In this document: piece after piece, positions 35,308-46,879 of the stretch
How positions within the stretch are numbered: position 1 is the first letter of the stretch
Layout of the letters: the number at the start of each line of letters is the position of its first letter
Origin: Epiperipatus broadwayi
Lineage: Eukaryota > Onychophora > Udeonychophora > Euonychophora > Peripatidae
Assembly: GCA_028023455.1 (NCBI GenBank)
Contig: JAQFVV010012670.1
Location: forward strand, 1-64,000
Direction: 5' to 3'
DNA length: 64,000 nt
The notes under the pieces: model-generated
Told to the model about the DNA's origin: nothing
The model's database searches: none
What the model saw: the letters and a program-made list of their open reading frames with translations, nothing else
Program-made: the position numbers and the translations under genes

Positions 35308-35605
35308 GGCAAAACTCACTATATGTATTGCCACACACAGCAAGCTGGAGTAATCAGTGGATACCAGAAGGCTTGTGCATAAAATCCCAGATCCAAGGCT
35401 CCTCATTGACGAAGGGCACAAGCCAGAAACTAGTCTGGGGATATTGGATGAATAGGCACTAGATGGAGACTTTATGCACAAGCCTTCTGGTATCCATTGA
35501 TTACCCTAGCTTGCTATGAATGGCAATACATATAGTGAGTTTTGCCTGTTTTAACAACAGTTCTACCCAAGCATAAGAAGTGGTGGTCATGTGATGTTTA
35601 TTAGC
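35308..35605 (+). mobile_element. Fold-back member of the ribozyme retroelement family
   Basis: A short left arm (GGCAAAACTCACTATATG to CATAAAATCCCAG) is joined directly to the ribozyme in plus orientation. Then comes the complete right side (CTAGATGGAGACTTTATGC to TGATGTTTATTAGCT). An imperfect duplication of about 14 bp flanks it: CAAAAAAAAAGTAAA (35293-35307) and CAAAAAACAGTAAA (35606-35619). The 80-codon minus frame over it is fortuitous. Confidence 0.7.
35390..35449 (+). ncRNA. Hammerhead-like motif (C3 mutated)
   Basis: GATCCAAGGCTCCTCA, core TTGACGA (C3 changed to T), stem II AGGGCACAAGCCA, GAAAC, TAGTC, TGGGGATATTGGAT. Stem I is complete: TCCTCA pairs with TGGGGA (one G.U) and ATCCAA with TTGGAT. 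The core substitution should prevent cleavage. Confidence 0.6.
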
Positions 35606-35620
35606 TCAAAAAACAGTAAA

Positions 35621-37284
35621 TGGGAAATAATAATGAGAATTGATTTTAGTTATAAATATTACTAATAATTATTAAAAATTATTTAAAAAGTCTGATAACT
35701 TTCATTAATCTTTCATTCCATTATATATTAATTTATAATATGATTACTTTTCTATATAACAATGCCATCACTTTACTGAGAGACTAAAAAAATAATTTTA
35801 TTGGAATTACATATTTATTTATTACATTGATATAAATAAATGTATAGCAACAATATGATTATTAGGGGGGGGGGGAGTCTAACTGAAAAGACCTGGTTGA
35901 GTCAAAATGCATATTAAAAGCCATAATCATATTTTGCCCAATATTCACAATTGTGCAATTGAAGAATTGAAGGAATAATAGTTATTTATAATAAAATAAG
36001 AGTGAATAAATGAATTGAGAAAGAAAATTAAAAAAGTTACAAATTATAAATATTTGTTAAACATTTAAGAGAAAAATAACGACAGTTAAAAAAAGATCTT
36101 CAAATGCAAAATGTATAGAACTGAAGCAATTAAAAAAGAGCAGTGCTAAAAAAACCACTGTACAAAAGAAACAAAAAAACCGGAGTCAGATACAATGAAA
36201 ATAAAGATGGAAATCTAATAATGGATGAAGAAGAAATAAAAAGATCTTGATGTAAATAAATCTGAGACATTACCAATAAATTTTGTAATAAATATGATTT
36301 ATTTGTCTATATCATAAATTAGAAAAATTTCCATCTGTTTATCCATTAAATATCCAAATTGAATTCTATTAACCCATTTTTCATAATAATTATATATTTA
36401 TTTAAGTCTTGCTCTTGATCAACTTTAGAAGTTAAAAAAAAAAAACCCATCAATTTATCTTAAAAAATATTTTTTACTCTTAATATATATGTAATTAAAA
36501 TTTAAGATTTTTTAAAAATAAAATTCTCATTAGCAAAATCCAAGCAATGAGAAAATATACATGCTTAAATGTGACTTCCTAATTTCTTTAGAAAATTAGA
36601 TTTGTTCCAATATTTTTTATATATTGGATACAGTCTATGATAATAAAACTACAGAATCTAGACTATCAATTATAAAAGTCTATAGATAATGACTCACTTT
36701 ATTTCTATTTGCTAAGCTTCCACTAATGGTTATGAATCAATAGGACTACTTACATGAGACTCTAGTTTTTCTCCTCATTCCAAAATAAGAGTAATTTTTA
36801 AACTTAATTAACTTCTTTTAGATATAGACAACAACTCATTTGGAAAATTTTAACCAAAGCTATTTAGAAATAATTTTAAATTACTTAATTAGCCTTTATA
36901 TTACCTAGTCCTATAACTGTAGTAACATTTTTGGTTTTTCATAGATAGTTCTAATCAAATAATCCAATTGTTTTCTCAAATGTATTAATCTATTTAAATT
37001 TTAAAAGTAGAACTCTATATATACAGAGATTAAAAAAAAGAAAAACATTCACTGTAAAAGAAAAACTACTTTCAAATAAACTACAATTCAACATGAAATG
37101 TGTTTTAAATAAATACTCAGCTCAAATAAATCATATTTAAACTTATATTGTATCTAAATATAAGTTTCATAATTTATTAAAAAAAATAAATACTTAAAAT
37201 AAACATACCATTTCAATGATGGATAAACAATCCTTCACACCCATAAATCAAAAGGATCTATTAGGAACACTGATATTTAAAATT
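35621..37284. other. AT-rich spacer
   Basis: There is a G run at 35865-35875. At about 36180-36245 the plus strand reads GVRYNENKDGNLIMDEEEIK, similar to the segment that precedes the RT domain in many LINEs (DxxGNLxTDExEI), a weak relic at best. Confidence 0.3.
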
Positions 37285-37294
37285 AATTATCAGT

Positions 37295-37401
37295 ATTTTT
37301 TTTTTTTTTCTCATGTCATAGCATCGGCTGGGACGCGAACCCACACCCGTCTACTTGCTTGCAAGGCGGGTGCGATGACCTCTCGGCTAACAACGCTTGA
37401 C
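37295..37401 (-). mobile_element. tRNA-derived SINE
   Basis: Minus strand: a tRNA-like head, short tail TGACATGAG and poly(A). A perfect 10-bp target duplication, AATTATCAGT, lies at 37285-37294 and 37402-37411. The head has the A box TAGCCGAGAGG (37389-37379; the form seen in Leu/Ser tRNAs) and the B box GGTTCGCGTCC (37341-37331; one change from GGTTCGANTCC). The ends AGCGTTG and CGATGCT can form an acceptor-like stem with two G.U pairs. The 77-codon plus frame across it is meaningless. GC content is far above the surroundings, which suggests a fairly recent insertion. Confidence 0.85.
37320..37397 (-). promoter_or_regulatory. tRNA-like internal polymerase III promoter
   Basis: The A and B boxes are about 37 bp apart and lie inside the SINE head. 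A standard anticodon arm is not well formed (CACCCG...CGGGTG encloses a CTTGCAAGCAAG repeat), so this is not a functional tRNA gene. Confidence 0.65.
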
Positions 37402-37411
37402 AATTATCAGT

Positions 37412-39845
37412 GTTTATTCAGTACTTCATCAAAGAAAGCAGAGAAGTGAAGAATCAAACATGAGCAATTTTGAATACAAAATTTCCCATTTCCTGATAAG
37501 TTTTTAGGCTATATGTCAAAGTTCTAAATCCTGAATTGTACTGACCTTCAAATTTAGACAGTTAAATTATACAATCATTAAACTTAGCTAAAATACAATA
37601 AATAGGGGGAAAAAATAAAAATAATAATAAGTACATATCTTCGCCTAAAATATCTGCTTTAATTTTATCATTTATTTATATTCACTAGTTACATCAGCTG
37701 ATTCTTTACCCTTTTCAATTTCTGCAATATGTAATTATTGATTCATTTTTAAATTTTGTTATTTTGGAGATTAGTTGATTATAATGCAATTTTGTAAAAA
37801 AAAAAAAAAAAAGTTTCATTTTGATTGAACAATTTTCATTTCAACTTTAAATTAAAGATGTTATAAAAAAGTTACAATCAGAATTCATCCTAATCCATCT
37901 TAATACCTTAATTCTTGTTTGTAAAATTTATTGGTGAGAATAGAGTTAATTGATTTAATTCCTTATAGTTAAAATTACATTCAAGAATATTTATTCCAAA
38001 ATTTCAATATAATTCTTAGTCTCTCTTCTTAATTTTATGAAGTGAAGATTGGGCAGTTGTTTTAATACCAGTTGAATGATTGACAATAATTATCAAAAAA
38101 AAAAAGAAAAGAAAAAGATTGAATATTTATAAATCAATGTGAAGAGATTATATCTTTTAAAATGAAGTTGTATATATACAAAACTTTATGTAGTATAGCA
38201 TTCTATTTAAATTCCTCTTTCAGTTTTTTTATTATTATTTTCTTTGAAAATATGTATTCCATAATTAAGTAAATGTACTAAATAAAACAATTACTGCAAA
38301 AGTTTTAGGATAAAATATTATACTCTTTTATTCTGAATTCTAAATATATTTTGGATCAATATACAATCAAACTCTTATCACATTTAACTTTTTTTTTTTT
38401 TTTTAATTTTCTTAAAACTTTTAGACTATATCATTTTTTCTAAAAAATATTCCTCACTTTTCTCATTTCTCTATCTCCCTCCTTTCATTATCTTATTAAA
38501 AGTTTAATTTCCCATTATTGTTACTATAATACACTTCTCAATTAATCTCTATTCATATATGACTTTAACATTGACTATAACTTTATGATAGTAATTAAAT
38601 TTAACTAAGTACAAATTTTCTTAAACAGTTGCCTAATTACTGTCAACCTATTGTTTATAAAATTTTTAATTAAAATACTTCTAATATCTTAAAATTATAT
38701 TTGCATATATTTATTGTTATCTTCATATTTGCAACTATTTTTGTTGCACATCTCTTTCATCGAGCATTATATACTCCAGAAAACTTTAATCTTATATATA
38801 TATACATAAATTACAAATTTCATTTTATGTACATTTCTCTCAATTAAAGACTTGGAAAACAAAAGTAATTCTGGCAGGAAAATAGAATTTTAATTTTCTC
38901 GTAAATTATCATACTGTCTGCATTTATAATTTTTATTTATACATAAATATGTCAACAATTTTTATTTAGGATCTATCTCTATAATACAAAAATTGCATTT
39001 TCTAAATAGTTACTAATTATTTTTGTTTACTATATTTTATTAGAGAGTTCTTTGTAACCATGTATATTATGAATGAAATATTTGTGAACAATTATGATAA
39101 CTATATAAATTAACTTGTAAATGACAGTTATGTTCACATACAAAGTATGCTGCCCTTTACTCTATTTTTCTGGATATTTTGTGATGTTATTTTTAAACTT
39201 CTGCTGTAAACTTTTTTTCCTGAAATATTTCAATATCGTATCTATTTGTCATTCTCTTCTGTCATATCTTTCCAATAAAAACAATTAATATTGCACTTCT
39301 TTAGATATCTAAGATAATCTTTATGAAGTTGGTTATGTATAGTTTGAAATATAAGCTATTATTTATTGTATATCAAGAAACTACTATCAATTAATCATTT
39401 TCTAAATTAAATTCTAATTGCCTTCTCCATCTTGAATATAGAGATGATTCTTTTGAATACAATTAAACTATCAACAAATGTAATTGCCAAAAACGTTTTA
39501 GATGAAATTTAGTCAGTAGTTCATCTATATATATGCAAATAATGCTGCCAAAGAGAACTTTATTTCACTTTCCCATAATTCTTATAAGGTAGAAATATTT
39601 GGTAATATATTTCAATAATACTGTTCTAATATTACTAAGATCCCTATGAGATTAAACTCTGGGATAAAAATCATACAGCAAACACAATTTGTTCGATTAT
39701 TACATTTTATAGTGCATTATTAAATATTTGTTTTATATTATGGTGTTTTCTGTAGTTATTGTATGTAACAGATTTAAGGAAGCATGCATTAAGATCAAAA
39801 TATTTGAATACAAGTATAATGCATATACTGAACTTTAGATGCAAT
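37412..39845. other. AT-rich stretch
   Basis: Long T and A runs. No frame, RNA gene or element could be supported. Confidence 0.45.
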
Positions 39846-40005
39846 TTGAGGGGATTTGAACACAGACTATCAAGCTCCCTTCAGCTATCCATTCCATCTT
39901 ATATAACCAATAAACATGACCACATTCATGTGAAAAGAATAGATGATCTTCAAAATACATATTTCATGCTGAACTAGCACTCATCAGTTAGTCCAGATCA
40001 TCCCC
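39846..40005 (-). mobile_element. Ribozyme-class unit joined to tRNA-like boxes
   Basis: Minus strand order: hammerhead-like motif (40002-39942), then GTGGTCATGTTTATTGG (about 39927-39905, a deleted form of the terminal box of the other ribozyme elements), then A box TAGCTGAAGGG (39887-39877) and B box GTTCAAATCCC (39861-39851). The A and B boxes are only about 15 bp apart, so a polymerase III head would be internally deleted. No flanking duplication was found. Two elements side by side is an alternative to one composite. Confidence 0.4.
39942..40002 (-). ncRNA. Hammerhead ribozyme-like motif, class 4
   Basis: Minus strand: outer stem I strand GATGATC (40002-39996) pairs perfectly with GATCATC (39948-39942). 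Core CTGATGA (39987-39981) is followed by the canonical G10.1, stem II G-TGCT-AGTTC-AGCA-T, GAAAT (39965-39961) and ATGTA. G12-A14 are present. The segment after GAA (AATATGTATT) looks like a mutated ACATGT palindrome followed by GUA. Core bases fit better than in the 1.4-kb family at 10.1, but stem III has decayed. Confidence 0.5.
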
Positions 40006-40928
40006 CACATGTATATATAATCAGTGCTCAGCTTATATTAAGATAGCAAATCTTCAAATTTTAATGAACAGCCTCCAATCTTCTCCATCATATCTAGTAA
40101 AATTAGTGATCTTATATAAAAAATATAATACTCAACAATGTACTTGAAATCAGGCTTTTTTAGTGGGCAAAAGATAACATCAGATTCAGTAATTTTTAAT
40201 TATAATAATGAAAATAATTCAGTCAATTATATTGGAAGTCGGGTCAAAGGCTCGGAACAAATATCTGTTTTTTTAATATATTGTATTAAAAATTGTAGAT
40301 ATAACACTTATATGTGAATGATTGCTAATTCCTTAAACGATTAGTAATCAAATGACAAATCTTGGACACTCATCTGACTTTTGAGTAATCTACCAATTTA
40401 AATAGTATTTTTCAAATTAACCTTTAAAAATTGAGTAAATAAATAGTAATACAATAATGAAATTTACTACGATTTAAAGCAATATTCTAATTCACAAAAA
40501 CTTTCTAAATTATAAATGCCTTATACAAATATTCGTTTTGAAGGTAAACTTATAAATATGTATTACAAGATTTAAAATCATATTTGTTAATATTTCAATC
40601 AAGCTCTCAATCTAATTGGTACAATTTATAATTAAAAACTTGTTTCATAATTTATACTCCAATCACGAAAAAATTATAATATCGGTTATAAATAAAATAT
40701 TCATTTATCGTTTGAAAATATTTATATAGAAGTTATAACAATCAGAAATATTAACATTTTCAAAATTAATCTAATTGATTTTAAAATTTTATTTCAGTGC
40801 ATGAAGTAGCGATGAATATCAGTAATTTTTCAAATAATCTAGGCAAAAAAAAAAAAAAAAAGTAACAAAAAGTTCTCATTTTATATAGCAATAAATTTTA
40901 AGAATTACAAACAACTCTTAATACTAAC
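40003..40928. other. AT-rich spacer
   Basis: Nothing recognised. Confidence 0.45.
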
Positions 40929-41087
40929 CTTCAACAGTCCTTGAGATGGTACTAGAAGACAACCCATTTTTATAGGTTTATCCATAACTTTGTCATGCCA
41001 TAAGGACCATAAAATTATAATATATATTTTTAACGGAAACAAATCTTTCTCAAATGAAACAATGCACCCGGAAATGGTCCAATCAAC
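40929..41087 (-). CDS. Candidate host exon (53 open codons)
   Basis: A 53-codon open stretch on the minus strand ends exactly at TTGAAG|GTTAGT, a 5' splice donor (junction 40929/40928), with a complete codon before it. The peptide contains SFEKDLFPLKI, WSLWHDKVMDKPIKMGCLL and VPSQGLLK, a mixed composition unlike the K/N/I-rich chance frames elsewhere. It follows an in-frame TAA at 41088-41090; TAATAAG|TT there could be an acceptor. The other two minus frames are also partly open over the upstream half, so the frame is uncertain. No protein family is recognised. Confidence 0.25.
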
Positions 41088-41734
41088 TTATTAGAACAAG
41101 CGATCGCTTTAATGAAAAACAATCAAACATTTCATTCTCATTTATAACACAACATATCCAAAATTGTACAGCTTTACCAGTTCTGTGACTTTTCATTGCC
41201 CTGAAAAACATCAAAACGTTTGTTGATTTATCATACTGAGAACTTATAACAAAAATGGATCAACAAAAAGAAAAATAACTTATAAATCAAAGAAGGAAGC
41301 GTCAAATAACATGATTAATCAATCCAGCATAGCTTTTACGATTGGCATTTGCATAAAATGAAGACTGGTTCTGATTGGTTCAATTCAGAAATAAAAATGA
41401 AGTAGATATTTATTATTATGTATGTATGTATGAACAACATTTAAAGTATTTTCAAAACAGATGATATAAAATGAAAAAATTAAGATTTTTAATAATTTAA
41501 TCTTTATTAACTATTATATTTATCACGTTTTTTTATTTTGCACACGATAAAGTAAATGATTTTTATAAAAAAGTAAATTACTAAAACAATTTTAAAATTA
41601 CCTACCACATTTCTTTTAATTTAGCATTTGCTGCCATCTATTAACAAAATATTTGTTTTGAAATATTTTGGCAATCTATATTTTTATAATTTAATGTTTA
41701 TATGGAGTAAATTAATTTATAATTATAGAAGACA

Positions 41735-41797
41735 ATGAGTTCCAATAATAGGAAAAGAAATAGGGAACGGAGTGATAAAGAAGTCTCACCTTCTAAG
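41735..41797 (+). CDS. Candidate first coding exon (21 codons)
   Basis: An ATG at 41735, the first after an in-frame TAG (41726-41728) and in a good context (GACAATGAG), opens MSSNNRKRNRERSDKEVSPS, ending on a complete codon at TCTAAG|GTTTGT, a plausible splice donor (41797/41798). The Arg/Ser/Lys-rich start resembles N-termini of nuclear RNA-binding proteins, which is only an impression. No downstream exon was identified. It lies 650 bp from the candidate minus-strand exon and points away from it. Confidence 0.3.
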
Positions 41798-43273
41798 GTT
41801 TGTTACAAAAATAATTTATTTTAAAAAATCCTGTGTATGGTATAAAATTTTAAGAAATGCATATATAACTAATAAATAATGTGTGTATTAAAACGAAATT
41901 TTTTAAACGATGCTATATAATCAATTTTACTATTTAATTTACATTGTAGATACTTACATAGTATCGAGATAGAAAGGTCTTTTAAATAAAATATTTAACT
42001 TTGATGAATTTATTAGAAAGTAGTTGATTTATTGGATATAGACTAGCTTACTAGTAAACAATAAATTTGTTCATTTGATTTTCGATTGTAGTTGACGGGA
42101 AAAATCTTGGTCTAGTCATATGAAATTAAACTTTTGTGTCCTTCAAACCATTCAGGCGCTTGAACATTGTTACTCGATTTCAAGTTTAGATTAAGTAAGA
42201 ATACGTAGAGCTAGTTAATTTACATTTTGTTATTATTAGTTTTCTCATTTTGATAAGCTCTTTATCCTTAAGATTTTTTAATGAAAACATAAATTATGGC
42301 AGGTTTAAAGAAAAAAAAATACATTTCATCTTTAGCTATAGTTTATAAAAATAATATTTTAAATACAGCTTATTTAATATTTTTTAGAAATTTTATTGAA
42401 CTAGGTTTTTGTTATTTTACTGTAATTCTCATTAGAAAAAGTAATGTTGAAGTAATAATGTTCATGAAGTTACTTTTCTATTTAATTATGCGCCAGAAGG
42501 TCGATATTTTACATCTGTGTTAAACTGTCAATCTTCTAATTTATCATGTTATGTGGTGAATTTACTTTTGCAATAGTATGAAAAACTTCAAATATTTTTA
42601 TTTTATATAATAAATTTTCATAGCACAGTGAAATTTATACTTTGAAAATATTTTTTAGACATAAAATTAGATAATTAGAAAAAATAAAAACAATAGAATT
42701 ATTTGTTTTAAATAAAAAAAAATTAAATCCTATTTTGTAATTCATACCACTGCAAATAAGTTTTCAATTCAGTATTTATATAATGATCCGCCTTTGCTTA
42801 CTCAATTTTTAATTTCGTCAAATTCTGAAATACTATTTGATTAATATGATTTAAAGGATTTGGTATTTTTTTTTTTTTTTTGTGGTCACTATTTTCCAGT
42901 ATTTATGTATTTCATCAATTTTATTTATCAAAGATAAAATTTTTAGAATTTATCTAGGGATTTTTGACATTTTTTGTATATAATGGAATTTGTCAAATAT
43001 GATGTTTAATCAGGTGGAGTAATCTCATTATACAGAAATTTGTTTTGAAGGGCAACTGATTGAATACTTTACTATGAGGATTATGTAAAATTTAAAAAAA
43101 AATTAATTTCTGGTCTGGATTTATATAAGATTCTTAATTTTTTTGAATTGGATTATATATATTGCTAAATTTCACATTACTTGATTCTCAAAACTTATTA
43201 TTAATAAGAACATTTTTTTGCTCCCCTAAATACTATAGCGCCATCTATTATGAGTTTGTATAATTAGTGGCTA
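41798..43273. other. AT-rich stretch, possibly intron
   Basis: No exon was found after the candidate first exon. TTTTCGATTGTAG near 42086 is a possible acceptor, but the in-phase reading stops after eight codons. GCGCCATCTATT occurs at 43240-43251; a related GCTGCCATCTATT lies at 41629-41641, upstream of the ATG. Confidence 0.3.
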
Positions 43274-43281
43274 CTATATGG

Positions 43282-46064
43282 CAAGGGTGACCACACATGA
43301 GGTCAGTGAGCGCTGCATGCTGATTTTTCATATATTGTAAAGAGCTACACCATATTTAAATACACAAAAATAAATCCATATAGTCAATTTTATTTAACTT
43401 ACAAAGAAATCAAGTGTGAGCTCTATATATAATAATTATTTAACTTAATACAATGACATTCTACGCAGATTTTAAGTGCTGTATAAAGTATATAAGAAAA
43501 TATAATTAAAAGAAATAAATAAAATACAAAATAATTTCAAAATTTTAAAAATAAAAATATAATAATAAAAAATCATTAATAAAAGTATAACATTTAACGA
43601 AGATGTTCGCAGCAATTCTGTGAGATACTGATTGGTCAACTGTGAATGATATTTTGACTTCACTAACTTCATTGTGAAGTACAACAATTCACAACAATAT
43701 GTTGTACCAAAAATTGAAATTAGATGGTAAGCAGCTTTCTTTAAGTGTGAATATTTTGATTCTGATACGAGTTTCTAAAATTTAATTAGAGAACTAGATT
43801 TGTGATGTATCTGCAATGTCTATTCCTCTTTCATCTCTAATAACTCCAATTCCCCAGCTGTTTTTTCAATAAGTATTATTTCAAAAATTGGAAATCCATC
43901 TTCAATAATATCTCAAATAAATGGATTCACAAAATATGAAAATATAGATTTAAAACTTTTAAAATCTTCAAACCTACATTTGAAATCCGCTTGCAATTCT
44001 TCCAATTATTTTATATTTGTCTAATTTTTTTTCTTTGATTCTAATTATATTTGCTTTTACTCATGGAGAATGATTAAATATTTTGAACTTAAGTTCATGC
44101 ACAAAAAGTCAAAGTTTAGCTTCAAAACTAAATACAGTTTGTGTAAATCACTAATCATTTTCTCCTTTCCTCGTAAAGCCAAATTAAGTGTTTCCAAATG
44201 TTCCATAATGACTATAAGGAAAATTAAATCAGAAAGCCAATTTTCATTTTCTAATTCTGAGTATTTTTATACTTTTTCTTTTAAAAATGTTCTAATTAAA
44301 TTCACAAACTGCAAAGTAATCTTTCACACAGTTTTGTTTTTTAAGTACTTCACTATGAGATGCTCACAATGAATTATTCAGTGAAGAGGGACAAAATATG
44401 GAATTTTAGCATCATTGATTAAAAGACCAATAAGATCTAGGTTTTTCCCTATCATTGCAGGAACTCATCAGTCACAATATTTACAAGTTTATTATGAGGC
44501 AATTCAAACCTGTTCACTATTTCATCAAGCACATTTTTGACATTGATACTTCGAGTTGTTTCAATAAGAACTAGTAGATCTAACATTTCTTTATTATATT
44601 TACAACTGTAGATACATAGCTCACAAAAACAGCCAATTGTGGAACATCCTGAATATCTGTGGACTCATTGAGAGCTAAACTGAATGCTGTAACAATTTTT
44701 CACATCATACTATTTTCAACATTTTTACTAATTTCACTTATAAGACTCAGTTGTATGGAATGACATAGGAGCTTATGTGATCAATTTATGCAGATTTATA
44801 TTATCTGGTTCCAAAACTTTAAACACTTCTTCCAAGTTTCTTTTAATAAATTCTCCCACATGAATGTTCGGTATGAACAGTATTCCAAGCTTCCAAAACT
44901 AGTTTTGTTGGCCTGATCAGTTTTGTCATCCTCATGACTAAAAGAAGACAAGAATCTTTGTTGTTTTTGAAGATCTGATTGCAATCATGTAAGTCTTTCT
45001 GTTCACAATTTTGAATTGTGTGGATATTGAGTTGAAAAGTGGGATGATTTGCTTTGTAACTTTGTAGTTTGCAATTACAACTTTACAAATAAGACACTAC
45101 AACTTTTTATTATTGTCAATAAAAGCAAATTTTTCTACCCATTCTTTCTGAAAGCTTCTGTTTTCTTATTTGTATTTTCATTTTTTGATATTTTCTGAAG
45201 ACATGTTAATAAAAAATTTAAGTAAATTTATGTCCAAAATCTGAAATTCAAACAAAATACATAAATAAACAATTAATTAAAATAAAAATGTCTAAATATT
45301 AATTTTTGTTTTAAAAGATTCATAAATGGTGCAACAAATTGTCAAAAAATGAACTTTTTAAAATAAAATAAGAATACTTTAGAATAATTAAAAGCAATTT
45401 TGGACTATATTTCTGGTCAATATTTTCGTGATAATTCTAAAACATCTGTTTTATTGTGATAAATAAATCACCAAAAATAGAAACAACATAACCAATACCA
45501 AGCAAATGCTTTCCAGTTTTATTTTCAAGAGTTTTTTTTAAAATATATATAATTGTTTAAAAAAACACGAAGCTCCAAGTGCACTAATTATAAACAATTA
45601 CAATAATTTTCTTAACCTGTATGTATGTCTTTAGAAAGCTTGCACCGACACTACGGAAAAATTACACATCATAAACAAATTTAAATTGCTTAATAAAACC
45701 ATCTACATAACAGATTTTTTGGAAAAATATGAAATAGGACATTTAGTTAATAGGAAAACTATCACTAAATATTCAACCTAAATAGCACAAATCATAAATA
45801 TACACATGATCACTCCATACACATATGTAGTAATTTTTATAAAATTAGATGTTATTAATGTCCAGTTTGCCAATATATTTGAAAATAATATGTACATACA
45901 TACATGATGTAATTTGTAATAAAATAAGTAACAAAAATATTTGATAAAATTTGTTATCATATTACAATTTTTTGTACAATTAAAAATAAATTCTGAAATA
46001 ATAAAAATAAAATCGGATATCAATGGGAGCTGCACTTCACTAAGAACTGCATTTGCCCCTATTG
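43282..46064 (-). mobile_element. hAT DNA transposon, full length, inactive
   Basis: The 2,783-bp element is flanked by a perfect 8-bp target duplication, CTATATGG (43274-43281 and 46065-46072), the length made by hAT transposases. The ends are CAAGGGTGACC on the left and CAATAGGGGCAAATG (reverse complement of the right end), with AGTGAGCGCTGC and AGTGAAGTGCAGC further in: short, imperfect terminal inverted repeats of the Charlie type. It encodes one decayed transposase on the minus strand. Protein similarity is to the vertebrate domesticated group GTF2IRD2/FAM200/ZBED5. Confidence 0.85.
43472..45204 (-). pseudogene. hAT transposase (GTF2IRD2/ZBED5-like), degenerate
   Basis: From the N-terminal end on the minus strand: FQKEWVEKFAFIDNN and CLICKVVIANYKV (first Cys pair of the BED zinc finger, about 45080-45150); LQSDLQKQQRFLSSFSHED (44984-44930); an RNase H-like start ESTDIQDVPQLAVFVSYV (about 44600-44670) with its DES-type catalytic Asp mutated in this copy (ALNESTD); RFELPHNKLVNI-like and LLINDAKIPYFVPLHCIIH sequence further on; and the C-terminal hAT dimerisation region KSKYHSQLTNQYLTELL (43600-43660). 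Many stops and shifts break the frame. The HCIIH block appears to be partly rebuilt from diverged codons, so residue positions are approximate. Cut-and-paste transposition would be its original role. Confidence 0.75.
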
Positions 46065-46072
46065 CTATATGG

Positions 46073-46879
46073 TAATAGGAGATTAATCTTCATGTCCAGA
46101 TTATCGTCTAGCTTTTGCCTTTATTGATGAGGATTTGGCAATGAACTCTGGATCCAGTATATGTAGAAGCCATCTTTAACTCCTTTTTATCAACTTTTAT
46201 TTTCAAATTTAAAAAAAATTTAAGGTTTTGGATGCAAGGCAAATTATTTAAATACTTATGTAATAATTCTTTAAACTAATAATTTACATATTTAATGAGT
46301 CTTGATATTGTTTATGATAATTTATATATTGAAACTACACATATACAGAATCTACGATATCATATATATTTACAAGAACACAAATAAACAGAATCTATGG
46401 TATATAAATTTAATAATTGATGATTGTTGGTGACAAATAATCTATTACATTAGTTATCAACTAGGGCTCTAAAAACAAACATATCAATGATTTTTTTTTC
46501 CATTATAAGTGATTTTTAAACATGAAATCCAATTAGTGAATGTTTGTTGATAATAAAGTACAATTTTAGTAAAATAATGTTTCGGTCACAAGAGTAAATA
46601 ATTAGTGAAGTTGAATTTTTTTTATATATATGTATATGAAATGGTATTAAGTTTTAAGTTCCAGAAAATTTATATATATATATTTTTTCTTCTCTATTTT
46701 ATCTGGACTTACTTACATAATGGTGAACCCAGTTGTTATGGGATAGAGTTAAGCATCAATTTATAATCATTTTATATTTAACTACCATTATCTTGAGTGA
46801 GAAAGTTGTCTCGCTATATTATCGAATTAGTTACTTTCAACGCATGTGAACATTTTATTATATTTTAAATATTTCAAGG
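46073..46879. other. AT-rich spacer
   Basis: TA-rich runs near 46625-46690; nothing else recognised. Confidence 0.5.

Noticed and set aside
37320-37397. Functional tRNA gene
   Set aside because: The B box is mutated, no regular anticodon arm forms, and the unit has poly(A) and target duplications of a SINE.
37216-37449. 77-codon frame containing SAGTRTHTRLLACKAG
   Set aside because: It crosses the SINE, its poly(T) and both target duplications, so it is not a gene.
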